Origin: Promethearchaeota archaeon
GTDB lineage: Archaea; Asgardarchaeota; Lokiarchaeia; Sigynarchaeales; SOKP01
DNA length: 44,476 nt
Reading direction: 5' to 3'
Assembly: GCA_019057775.1 (NCBI GenBank)
Contig: JAHLWT010000086.1
Location: 1-44,476 of the forward strand
The position numbers and the translations under genes were made by a program. Under the pieces are notes generated by a model, which worked only from the letters and a program-made list of their open reading frames with translations, did not search any database and was not told the origin of the DNA. Below, piece by piece: positions 16,886 through 24,269 of this stretch; position 1 is the first letter of the stretch; each line of letters starts with the position of its first letter.

Positions 16886-17851
16886 TTGGAACCAATAACT
16901 CATTCTCATCTCTGCACAGATCATTCTGAATGGAATGAATCATATTATTTTGTATTTTTTGATAAGAAAAACAACCTTGGAGGAATGACTCGTTTAGGTT
17001 TCAAACCCAATAAACGGGAAGGAATGACTTTTCTCTTCTTATTCCTCCCCAATGGTTCAGCTGGAGGGTTTCAACTTGACCAGAAAATTCAGGATTATTC
17101 CCATTCTCTCCAAGTAGGTAAAGTGAGCCATACCTATCAACAAGATTCAAAATGGAGTTATAATTTTCAAGGAAATATTATAATCGTTAACAATCCTGAA
17201 GATTTACCTAGAGTTCGTGAAAATCCAGGTTTAATTAGTGAAATTCAACAGGTTAAAATGGATTTAATATTTGATCCTATAAATGATATATATGAATATA
17301 GTGAAAATATGAGTCCAGAGTCTCTAAAGATTGGAAAGAAGGCGGGTGATAGGCATTGGGAACAAATTGCATTAATTAATGGAACTTTAAAAATAGGAGA
17401 TAATAACTATTTTGTAGATAATGCACTTGGACAAAGAGATCATACTTATGGGGTAAGAGATTGGACAGGAGTCGGAAACTGGTTATACTATGTTGTGTGG
17501 TTTAACAAAAACTTAGCAATAAACCCTGCAGTAATTGTTACTGAAAATGGTCAATTCTCTATAGGTGGTTTTATTTTTAAAAATGGTAAAAATATTCCAT
17601 TAGTTGAGATCAATATCGTTGATCAACAATTTCGAGAAGATGGTATACTTCCGATTAGTTCAGAACTAAAACTCCTAGACGCTCAAGGGAATGAGCATAT
17701 ATTAAAAGCTGTTGTTGGTTCAATAATACCTATTCCATTTATTGATGGTGAAGGAAATCAATCAATTTTGGTCCAATCAATGGGTAAATTTGAATTAGAT
17801 GGTCTATCGGGAGGTTATGGCTCATTTGAAACCCTTAGAAGAATAAAATAA
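16886..17851 (+). CDS. AttH/CrtC-like lipocalin-fold protein (DUF7064-like)
   Basis: A 321-residue soluble, beta-rich protein with no signal peptide. The N-terminal half has a segment typical of the AttH/hydroxyneurosporene-synthase-like group, and the conserved core is ALGQRDHTYGVRDW near residues 181-194, which resembles the Arg-Asp-His-x-x-Gly-x-Arg-Asp-Trp motif of DUF7064-type proteins. Members occur beside PEP-synthase-like kinases and acyl-CoA enzymes, and are thought to bind hydrophobic ligands; no reaction is established. It starts with TTG, 6 nt after the dikinase stop, so the two proteins probably act on the same substrate. The end is 89 nt from the convergent rrp42. Confidence 0.65.
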   Translation: MEPITHSHLCTDHSEWNESYYFVFFDKKNNLGGMTRLGFKPNKREGMTFLFLFLPNGSAGGFQLDQKIQDYSHSLQVGKVSHTYQQDSKWSYNFQGNIIIVNNPEDLPRVRENPGLISEIQQVKMDLIFDPINDIYEYSENMSPESLKIGKKAGDRHWEQIALINGTLKIGDNNYFVDNALGQRDHTYGVRDWTGVGNWLYYVVWFNKNLAINPAVIVTENGQFSIGGFIFKNGKNIPLVEINIVDQQFREDGILPISSELKLLDAQGNEHILKAVVGSIIPIPFIDGEGNQSILVQSMGKFELDGLSGGYGSFETLRRIK

Positions 17852-17940
17852 TCATAATGATACTATTACTAAAATTAAGGGTAATAAAATAGAATAAGTA
17901 TAAAATATTGAAAACAAAATTTAAAAAAAAATATTGAAAA

Positions 17941-18768
17941 TTAATCTGTTTTATTTAAATATTGTAGGAGATTTAATTCTTTTCTCAATTTTTTGCTTTG
18001 TTCCATAGAATCTTTACAGAGCATTTTAATCTCATCAATTGAAAATGTAGCAACACCGCTTTTTTGAATTGACGTAATTTTACTTTCTGTTGTAGATATA
18101 GATATTCTTCCTTCACTCACTAACTCTTCAGGTAAGTTGGGATCAAGAAAGATGATATCATCTATTTTTCCATAAGTCGTAACAAGTGGTAATTCTTTTA
18201 TAAGTGTTTCTCCAGTTAAATATTTACCTGTCCATTCAAGGCCATTTTCTCCGATTATGCCTTCGGGTATGTGAGCGGAAATTAATGATGTTAAAGCACC
18301 TACTCCTCCTGTATCAATTAAATTTCCAGCATGGTTTATTACGTACATATCAACAAAGAGAATATAAACGGCTTCTTTTTCTTTTATACATAACTTTTTA
18401 GTTTGAACACAGTCAGCATGTCGAATTCCTCGATCTACAACTCTTGCTAATTCTATTGATTGTTCATCGGGAGGACCTCTTTCAAAGAGAGGTGATGCTA
18501 GAGGTAATAACTCTGCCATGACTGTACAAACCCCTTCGTTGGGTAAATCTGGAAATGGTGTACCAACATCGTATTTTAATCCTGTTATAATCCTTGTATC
18601 GCCTAATAAAACATCTGCAGATCCTTCTGCTGATGCAATAATATCACCTTCTATTTTAAAATCCCGATATTCCCAAAGACCTCTCCCATCAATTCTTTCT
18701 CCTTTTTTTAAGTTTGATTTTATGTAATTCTTTTCAATCTTTGAAATAATTCTTTTTACATCCATCAT
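17941..18768 (-). CDS. rrp42: exosome complex subunit Rrp42
   Basis: Non-catalytic RNase PH-fold subunit of the archaeal exosome; with Rrp41 it forms the hexameric ring that degrades or tails RNA 3' ends. The 275 residues carry GERIDGRGLWEYRD (about 23-36), GSADVLLGDTRII, the LPLASPLFERGPPDE segment and HAGNLIDTGGVGAL. As expected for Rrp42, the catalytic Asp motif of Rrp41 is lacking. The gene follows rrp41 after 2 nt; it starts with two ATG codons in a row. Downstream, the usual next gene (eL43) is displaced by the 14150-17851 gene pair on the other strand. Confidence 0.95.
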   Translation of the reverse strand: MMDVKRIISKIEKNYIKSNLKKGERIDGRGLWEYRDFKIEGDIIASAEGSADVLLGDTRIITGLKYDVGTPFPDLPNEGVCTVMAELLPLASPLFERGPPDEQSIELARVVDRGIRHADCVQTKKLCIKEKEAVYILFVDMYVINHAGNLIDTGGVGALTSLISAHIPEGIIGENGLEWTGKYLTGETLIKELPLVTTYGKIDDIIFLDPNLPEELVSEGRISISTTESKITSIQKSGVATFSIDEIKMLCKDSMEQSKKLRKELNLLQYLNKTD

Positions 18769-18770
18769 CT

Positions 18771-19556
18771 TTATTTCTCACCTTTAATAAGAGCTTCCTC
18801 CTTTTCTTTAGAAGGTTCCTCTGATAATTTAAGAAATTTACTCTTTAGAGTCTCTAATTGAATTTGGTAGATTGAAGTCAGTGCATTTTTAGCAAGGTCT
18901 AAGAATTCATTCATTTCATTTAAATCCACTTCTCCATCAAATTGTAATAGCGAAATTTCTTCATTAAACCAGGTAATTGCATATGGTAAATCTGCTTCAC
19001 CCGCCTTATCTTCAATTCCCGAGAGATCAACAACTATTTTTTTATCGATTTTTCCTACGGCTACCGAAGTTACTAAACTTTTCATTGGGATTCCCGCATC
19101 AGCTAAAGCTAATGCTGCGACTGTCACGCTAGCACAACGAGTTCCCCCATCAGCATCCATAACTTCAATAAAAACTTCAAAGCTCGTACCAGGATAAAGT
19201 TCGAGAAAGAGTACTGGTTCTATACAATCAGATATTATCATTGAAATCTCTTTTTCTCTACGCCCTGGTGCGGGTCTTTTTCGATCAAACACAGAATAAG
19301 TAGCCATTCTATAAAAAACTCTTAAGATCCCTCTATCGGGTTTTGCTAGATGATGGGGATGGACTTCTCTAGGGCCATAAACGGCTGCATAAATTTTATT
19401 ATTTCCCCATTCGAGATATGCAGATCCATCAGCATTTTTAATAACTCCTACTTCCATTTTTATCGGTCGTAGTTCATTTCTTTCTCGACCATCTAGTCTT
19501 TTTCCATCTTTACGAAATAACTTTTCTGGATATTCATCTTTAATTATTAATGGCAT
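18771..19556 (-). CDS. rrp41: exosome complex exonuclease subunit Rrp41
   Basis: Catalytic RNase PH-type subunit of the exosome, a phosphate-dependent 3' to 5' exoribonuclease. Motifs are KRLDGRERNELRPI (about 18-31), the phosphate-binding Arg region RPAPGRREKE, DADGGTRCASV and the catalytic GEADLP. At 261 residues it is slightly longer than usual because of a charged C-terminal tail (KLSEEPSKEKEE). It directly abuts the Rrp4 stop (no spacer) and precedes rrp42 by 2 nt, so the three exosome genes form one unit. Confidence 0.96.
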   Translation of the reverse strand: MPLIIKDEYPEKLFRKDGKRLDGRERNELRPIKMEVGVIKNADGSAYLEWGNNKIYAAVYGPREVHPHHLAKPDRGILRVFYRMATYSVFDRKRPAPGRREKEISMIISDCIEPVLFLELYPGTSFEVFIEVMDADGGTRCASVTVAALALADAGIPMKSLVTSVAVGKIDKKIVVDLSGIEDKAGEADLPYAITWFNEEISLLQFDGEVDLNEMNEFLDLAKNALTSIYQIQLETLKSKFLKLSEEPSKEKEEALIKGEK

Positions 19557-20354
19557 CTATTCAATACCTCTTTTCTTTTTTTCATTAATTAAAAATTCTT
19601 GCATTCTATCTGTTAAGCCAATAGTATGGGCTTCTGAAGCAATTTTATAAATAGCTTCAATAAGTAACCTTTCATGAGCAAGATCTTCACCCTTTAACCA
19701 AATTCGGCCGTTTTGGGTTACAAAAATATTACATTTTGTTAGGTTTTTTAACATTTTTATCATTGACCCGTTTCGGCCAATCACTCTCGGAATTTTAGGG
19801 GAATTTATAGAAATTACTATTCCTCCGAATTTTTTACCTAGGTATTTTCCCACAGTTGTTAATTCAGGTTTGTTTAAGCGATCGGCAGAAAGAATTTTAA
19901 CTACCAATATATCTCCAATATCATATCTTTCTGTATTAAAATCCTCTCGAGGTTCATTTCCACCCCTAAAACCTCTAGTTTTCCCTTTTTTTACGGTATT
20001 CTTGGGTTTTAATTGCCCGAAATCTTTTGCATTAATATCGCATTTATATTTGACTGGATTTTTATCCACTACTAAAGCGATAACTTTATCTCCGGGGCGA
20101 GGAGTGTAAAATCCTCTAAGAGGAATAACATTTATATAGTTTTTTTTTATATGTTTTAAGCCAATATTCAAAGATATGATCTTGTTTTTTTCTTTATTTA
20201 AAATTGTCCCTCGTCCTGGTAGAAAACTCTTCGTATCTTCAGTCAATACTTCTCCAGGTACAACCAAATCTCTTGAAGTATCCTCCTCCTCAAAATTATC
20301 AAAATCTTCTTGTTCAGATTCTTCATTTTTTAGTTGTTCTTCATTATCTTCCAT
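19557..20354 (-). CDS. rrp4: exosome complex RNA-binding subunit Rrp4
   Basis: Cap subunit of the exosome that guides RNA into the ring. After an acidic N-terminal stretch of about 27 residues (many Glu/Asp), it has the N-terminal domain (VVPGEVLTED), an S1 domain with a basic Gly-rich loop KGKTRGFRGGNEPRED (about 142-157) and a KH domain with RVIGRNGSMIKML (about 203-215). The acidic leader and the basic loop are both more pronounced than in typical euryarchaeal Rrp4. It is preceded by SBDS at 90 nt. Confidence 0.95.
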   Translation of the reverse strand: MEDNEEQLKNEESEQEDFDNFEEEDTSRDLVVPGEVLTEDTKSFLPGRGTILNKEKNKIISLNIGLKHIKKNYINVIPLRGFYTPRPGDKVIALVVDKNPVKYKCDINAKDFGQLKPKNTVKKGKTRGFRGGNEPREDFNTERYDIGDILVVKILSADRLNKPELTTVGKYLGKKFGGIVISINSPKIPRVIGRNGSMIKMLKNLTKCNIFVTQNGRIWLKGEDLAHERLLIEAIYKIASEAHTIGLTDRMQEFLINEKKKRGIE

Positions 20355-20444
20355 AATTATTCTTCACTTTTTTTTAAAAATTTCTTATCTTCCTAACTTA
20401 TGCAAAAAAATAATATAAATCAGAATAAATCAAAAATTACTAGG

Positions 20445-21236
20445 TTAAGATTTTAAAAGCTTAGTCTGAACTCTACCATGCGTCAATTTATTTAGCTTAT
20501 CAATTAACTCCATCTGTAATCCTGCTGGCAAGCTTACTACAGCAACCCAAGAACCATCAGATTGCCATTCTTCCTTCTTAATTTGCACATATTGGGCTAC
20601 AATATTATATCCCTTAGCTGTAAAAGAAGATGGAATTTTAACTGCCATCTCTACTTGTTCCATTCTAATAGGAATAATCGCTCGGATGCTTTTAATAACA
20701 TCATCTACTTGTTCTTCAGCATTCCTCATTAAATCTATCCTAACTTTTGCTTCTTCTATAGCTTTTTCAATTCTTTGGAAAGGATGGGGTTTGTTATTCT
20801 GAGGATTAATGGAATTTTTACTAATAATTGTTATAATCTGCTTCAATTTTTTGTGCTGTTCTTCTTCTCTCTGAGTTTTTGTCCATTGTATTTCACCTTC
20901 TAATACAATATGTCCTGCAATTGTCATTCCATCTTTTGTATTGAAAACGGCTTCCATATCTCCATCTGTTGCCTTTTTTCCTCTTCTTAGATCTTCAAAG
21001 ACTGTAAAACTCTCAAAAACAAGTTCTAAATCAATATTTGGACTATTAATTATTTCATCTATACCAATACGAGACTTATCTTGACCTTCTTTCAATCGTT
21101 TGTTGATTTCTTCTCTAATAAATTTCTTAGCTTCCCAAGCTTTGTCAGGATCCAACAGCATTTCAAAAACTCTTCCTGACTTCTCGATTCGTCCTATGAT
21201 AAATCCACCCAAATCAATTCTTGCTCGATCTATCAT
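20445..21236 (-). CDS. sdo1: ribosome maturation protein SBDS (Sdo1)
   Basis: Shwachman-Bodian-Diamond protein homologue. In eukaryotes SBDS with EFL1 evicts eIF6 from 60S subunits; archaeal homologues bind the large subunit. The 263 residues contain the FYSH domain (EMLLDPDKAWEAKKF, VFEDLRRGKKA), the central helical domain with NNKPHPFQRIEKAIEEAKV, and the C-terminal ferredoxin-like domain. It is about 25-30 residues longer than common archaeal members, mostly at the C-terminal end (HGRVQTKLLKS). Its place between psmA and rrp4 is the classical archaeal arrangement. Confidence 0.95.
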   Translation of the reverse strand: MIDRARIDLGGFIIGRIEKSGRVFEMLLDPDKAWEAKKFIREEINKRLKEGQDKSRIGIDEIINSPNIDLELVFESFTVFEDLRRGKKATDGDMEAVFNTKDGMTIAGHIVLEGEIQWTKTQREEEQHKKLKQIITIISKNSINPQNNKPHPFQRIEKAIEEAKVRIDLMRNAEEQVDDVIKSIRAIIPIRMEQVEMAVKIPSSFTAKGYNIVAQYVQIKKEEWQSDGSWVAVVSLPAGLQMELIDKLNKLTHGRVQTKLLKS

Positions 21237-21362
21237 GCTTTAGTGTTTAAAGTAACTAATTTAATATCTTGATTTCTTTCCGTTCCGATTTTTTTGTCTT
21301 TCCTGTTAAGAGATAAATATAATTGGAATTTCCTTGATTATTTTACATTGTAAGAAAGGAAG

Positions 21363-22082
21363 TTATATTTTACTTAACCATTCTTCCTTTTGATCTAAAT
21401 TTAATAACCTAAAAGTCTTATCATCCTTTAATATAAAAGCTATATCACATGTATCCTTATTTAAATTATCACCCATTGTTTCTTTCAATGTTCTTATGGG
21501 TAATAGTTTTAATTCTTCTTCACTCATATCTTCTTTATAGTGTTCCTCAAGGTAAGTCCTTGCTTCCGTTGCCCCTGAGCCAATTGCGAAGCTTAAATAT
21601 CCCCACATTGCTCCAGAGGGATCGGTTAAATACAAAGAAGGCTTCTCATTAGTATCAATTCCTGCTATTAGGAAACTAACTCCAAATGGTCTGACTCCCG
21701 CATTCTGCGTAAAAACTTGCTTATATTCACAAATATTTAATGTACAATCTTTAACTGAAATTACTTCATCATAATTCAATAAATTTACTTGAGCTTGAAC
21801 TCTAGCTCTATCGATAAGCACTCTCGCATCCGCCGTAAGTCCCGCTATGGCTACACCAATATGATTGTCAATTTTAAAAATTTTTTCTGAACCCATACTT
21901 TGTTCTTGCAGTTCAGAACTCTTTTTCTCAACAGCGAAGACAACTGATTCCTTGTTTTTACATACAATTGCTGTGGTGCCCCTTCGGACAGCCTCAATAG
22001 CATATTCTACTTGAAAAAGTCGTCCTTCAGGTGAAAATTGCGTAATAGCCATATCATATCCACGGCCTTGACCAGAAAAAAT
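21363..22082 (-). CDS. psmA: proteasome alpha subunit, probable ATT start
   Basis: Alpha subunit of the 20S proteasome, forming the outer rings and gates. Motifs include ITQFSPEGRLFQVEYAIEA, GVAIAGLTADARVL and RPFGVSFLIAG. The first ATG (22052) gives MAITQFSPEG and would miss the conserved Tyr-Asp of the gate. Upstream in the same frame the codons read FSGQGRGYDMAIT, which restores it; a stop (TAA, 22098-22100) bounds the frame and no ATG, GTG or TTG lies between. An ATT at 22082 sits 9 nt after AAGGAGGT, so I extend the gene to it (239 residues). Family Arg after YD is Met here. The beta subunit is not in the window. Family certain; the start is inferred. Confidence 0.9.
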   Translation of the reverse strand: MFSGQGRGYDMAITQFSPEGRLFQVEYAIEAVRRGTTAIVCKNKESVVFAVEKKSSELQEQSMGSEKIFKIDNHIGVAIAGLTADARVLIDRARVQAQVNLLNYDEVISVKDCTLNICEYKQVFTQNAGVRPFGVSFLIAGIDTNEKPSLYLTDPSGAMWGYLSFAIGSGATEARTYLEEHYKEDMSEEELKLLPIRTLKETMGDNLNKDTCDIAFILKDDKTFRLLNLDQKEEWLSKI

Positions 22083-22091
22083 ACTACATCT

Positions 22092-22099
22092 ACCTCCTT
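22092..22099 (-). promoter_or_regulatory. strong ribosome binding site of psmA
   Basis: AAGGAGGT on the minus strand, 9 nt before the ATT at 22082 and about 39 nt before the first ATG at 22052. This spacing is right for the ATT and wrong for the ATG. An ATG at 22089 overlaps but is followed at once by TAG, so it cannot be the start. Confidence 0.7.
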
Positions 22100-22327
22100 A
22101 AATTTTTAACAGAATAAATTAAAATCCTAACATATATAACCATTAAGGTTAATTTTCATAAAGATATTTATTAATCAATTCTTTTTTTATATTATTTTTT
22201 TTATTTTACTTATTTAAAAAGTAGTAATAAATGATATAATAAATATTTTTTTTATATATTTTAAAAAAGATTATTTTAGGTTAAAAGAGAAAGACATAAA
22301 AAATGTAAATTTGCATGTAAAACTTTT

Positions 22328-22699
22328 TTAAGACCAAGCAACTTTATTTATGAAAATAGACCATTCTAATAAAATCAGACCTTCATCTCTGGTATGAGCG
22401 ATAAGATAATCTCCTTCTTTTGTAATAGAGCCAATAATATTTCCTTTTCCTGCACCTATATTCTTAGCTGCTAATTGAATTTCATCATTTTTTAATATAG
22501 CATATCGATGATCTTGAAATACAAGAGCAGGTTTTTTTGTTTTCCAAGCTTCTAGCAATGCTTTTGCTTCTTCATTAGATAATGGAAAATCTTCGTTTTT
22601 ATGTACGATTTCTCCTTCCTTATTAAGAAGAAATATATCTTCAACACCTTCGTACTCATGCAATGCCTCAACCAATGAATTAAATTTTTGCTGTTCCAA
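22328..22699 (-). CDS. Roadblock/LC7-like domain protein
   Basis: A 123-residue single-domain protein with the alpha-beta pattern of Roadblock/LC7: helix FNSLVEALHEYEGVEDIFLL, a turn with NKEGEIVHKN, a second helix SNEEAKALLEAW, and strands ending GDYLIAHTRDEGLILL. Roadblock proteins form dimers that regulate small GTPases or motors; Asgard genomes carry many. No GTPase gene is adjacent here. A short C-terminal strand (FINKVAWS) may be extra. Similarity is by fold pattern rather than strict motifs, so a related longin/profilin-like fold remains possible. It is divergent from the DUF2110-like gene. Confidence 0.6.
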   Translation of the reverse strand: MEQQKFNSLVEALHEYEGVEDIFLLNKEGEIVHKNEDFPLSNEEAKALLEAWKTKKPALVFQDHRYAILKNDEIQLAAKNIGAGKGNIIGSITKEGDYLIAHTRDEGLILLEWSIFINKVAWS

Positions 22700-22872
22700 A
22701 ATTTCTCAACTTTGTAATTACTTCTAGTTTTAATTTAATGAATGATAAAAATTTTACAATTTAAATCTTTTTACAACCATAAATACACTTTTTAAGGATT
22801 AAGAAACGTAGCTTGTAATCCTTTCAATAAAATACTTAAAATTTGCTTAATTTTATTAATTAGTGCATTTGA

Positions 22873-23658
22873 ATGGTAAAGAAACTAGTTTTATTTGATA
22901 AAATATATAATACTGCAAGGAAAGGAAACAAGGAAGATATCTATCTAAGATATTATAAATACATTAGAGAACATGCGATTGGCTTCCCCGATACATCTAT
23001 AAAAATTAAAAAATTAAGAAAGTTTGATAAGAGATTTGAAGTAATAATCAGCGGCCCAGAAGAGACTTTTATTTTTAATATTTTAAAAAATGAAATTGGA
23101 AGTATAAATAAATTCCAAGAGATTAAAGTTGGCAATGTGTTTAGAGGAACATTAGTAGAAGTGAAAAAGGTAGGTTTTGGTTTATTTGTTGATTGTGCGA
23201 TTCTGAATCCTCCAGTAGATGTTCTTATAAATTTACACACATTGCGTAATCAACTTTGTAATGGCAAGGAAAAATCTATAAAAGAGATTATCGATGCTTA
23301 TGATTTTATTGATAATTATCCTTTACTTATAAAAATAAAAGAAAAAGATACAGCTAATAATAAATTACTGGGAGAAATTGCACATGAATCTTTAGTTCTT
23401 TTTGAAAAAATATTGAGTGAGAATATTGAAGGCGTGTTTCTTAGTGGTGAAACAAAAGGACAATTTAAGAAAATGATCACTAAAATGGGGCATTTTCGAG
23501 ACATAATTACTTTCAAGAGATTCGGATTTCTAGAAAACCTTGTTTTATTAAAAGAAGGGACAGATGCAGTTGGAATAATTGCACATATAGGTAAACATTT
23601 AAGAAATTGTAAATTAAGTGCTCTACGACCTAAAAAAATAAGGGCATTAATTAATTGA
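22873..23658 (+). CDS. DUF2110-like archaeal protein with S1-like domain
   Basis: A 261-residue protein resembling the archaeal DUF2110 family. The middle has an S1/OB-like segment (VGNVFRGTLVEVKKVGFGLFVDCAI, shown here as VGNVFRGTLVE then KVGFGLFVD, about 93-117), followed by a family-like INLHTLRNQLCNGK. The C-terminus has DAVGIIAHIGKHLRNCKL and ALRPKKI, the family signature. An RNA-binding role is plausible because of the S1-like part; no function is established. The ATG at 22873 follows a spacer shared with the divergent Roadblock-like gene. The tRNA-Val gene follows on the opposite strand after 13 nt. Confidence 0.75.
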   Translation: MVKKLVLFDKIYNTARKGNKEDIYLRYYKYIREHAIGFPDTSIKIKKLRKFDKRFEVIISGPEETFIFNILKNEIGSINKFQEIKVGNVFRGTLVEVKKVGFGLFVDCAILNPPVDVLINLHTLRNQLCNGKEKSIKEIIDAYDFIDNYPLLIKIKEKDTANNKLLGEIAHESLVLFEKILSENIEGVFLSGETKGQFKKMITKMGHFRDIITFKRFGFLENLVLLKEGTDAVGIIAHIGKHLRNCKLSALRPKKIRALIN

Positions 23659-23668
23659 ATAAAATATA

Positions 23669-23744
23669 TGGTGGGCCAGGAGAGGATTGAACTCCCGACC
23701 TTCGCGGTGTAGGCGCGACGTCATAACCACTAGACCACTGGCCC
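23669..23744 (-). tRNA. tRNA-Val(UAC), CCA encoded
   Basis: Minus-strand cloverleaf: acceptor GGGCCAG (23738-23744) pairs with CTGGCCC (23673-23679); discriminator A at 23672, then CCA at 23669-23671. The D arm contains GTCTAGTGGTTATGAC; the anticodon stem TCGCG/CGCGA encloses loop CCTACAC with anticodon TAC at 23709-23711; the T loop is TTCAATC. The loop has C at position 33 where nearly all tRNAs have U. There is no intron. It is the only one of the four tRNAs in this cluster with an encoded CCA. Confidence 0.93.
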
Positions 23745-23771
23745 ATATGCTAAATACGCTCAGGGTGGGAT

Positions 23772-23801
23772 TTTCAACAATATGCTAAATGCAACATCTT
23801 T
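23772..23801 (-). other. apparent T-loop intron of tRNA-Ser(GCU)
   Basis: Thirty bases between T-stem GTGGG and CCCAC; removing them gives the standard loop TTCGAAT. TTC of the loop can pair with GAA near the intron 3' end, as in the sister intron of tRNA-Lys, but the helix is only three pairs, so the borders may shift by one or two bases. Confidence 0.65.
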
Positions 23802-23862
23802 TCGAACCCACGAATCCGATGGACACCGGTTTAGCAGACCGGCGCTCTACCAGGCTAAGCGA

Positions 23863-23907
23863 CTAACTCTTTACCAAAAGGCTTATTAACTGAGCTCCTT
23901 ATTATTT
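23863..23907 (-). other. apparent intron 1 of tRNA-Ser(GCU), at the acceptor/D-arm junction
   Basis: About 45 nt between acceptor base 7 and U8 (23862). It contains a short AAGG/CCTT and a CTTT/AAAG pairing. I could not draw a clean bulge-helix-bulge, so the ends are approximate; if the inner GCTCAG copy (23890-23895) is the true acceptor the intron is only about 26 nt. Confidence 0.5.
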
Positions 23908-23914
23908 CCTGAGC

Positions 23915-24269
23915 ATAAATTTGTTTCTGTTTGTGTAAAACTTATATTTTGAATATAACGAATTAAAAGTTTAATATTTTATTATAAGTTTATTCAATCA
24001 TAAAAAAAAATAAAAGTCAATCGGAGATTCATTGATCGAAATTATCAGAATTGATCATAAGTACCTCTCTTTGTAATCTAATTTCTTGAGTTCTAAATTC
24101 AATTTCTTCCATTATATTCACCCCCTAACTTGATTAAAAATGAAGATAAAAATATATTTAAAATTAGACACGTAAGGGTCCTTATTTAAAATTGATTATG
24201 AGTTTTAGCCTTCATTCAAGATATTTTAAAAAATAAAAGAAAAAGATATTTTGTTTATAGAATTCGTTT
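23915..24269. other. spacer between tRNA-Ser(GCU) and the JAB-like gene
   Basis: AT-rich spacer of 355 nt. Apart from a possible micro-gene at 24029-24112 (listed separately) I see no conserved element. The stretch from 23935 to 24010 is low-complexity A/T and would hold the promoter of the minus-strand tRNA genes. Confidence 0.4.
24029..24112 (-). CDS. possible 27-residue micro-protein
   Basis: Minus-strand frame of 27 codons plus stop, beginning MEEIEFRTQEIRLQ, charged and helical. It is kept only because an unusually good GGGGGTGA lies 7 nt before its ATG. It is downstream of the JAB-like gene on the same strand (157 nt away). No family is recognised; it may equally be a chance frame. Confidence 0.3.
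   Translation of the reverse strand: MEEIEFRTQEIRLQREVLMINSDNFDQ

Larger units (their letters stand above)
23757..23914 (-). tRNA. tRNA-Ser(GCU) with two apparent non-canonical introns
   Basis: The anticodon arm is clear: stem CCGGT/ACCGG, loop CTGCTAA, anticodon GCU (Ser). The D arm GCTTAGCCTGGTAGAGC and a type-II variable arm (TCC-ATC-GGA) follow the serine pattern. To close the molecule two stretches must be removed: about 45 nt between acceptor GCTCAGG (23908-23914) and U8, and about 30 nt inside the T loop. Then GCTCAGG pairs perfectly with CCTGAGC (23758-23764) and discriminator G (23757) fits serine. The mature RNA would be about 83 nt. A second copy of GCTCAG at 23890-23895 offers a shorter acceptor alternative, with one mismatch. 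CCA is not encoded. Confidence 0.8.

Noticed and set aside
22083..22091. ATG at 22089 as start of the proteasome alpha gene
   Set aside because: It is followed immediately by TAG and is out of frame with the gene.
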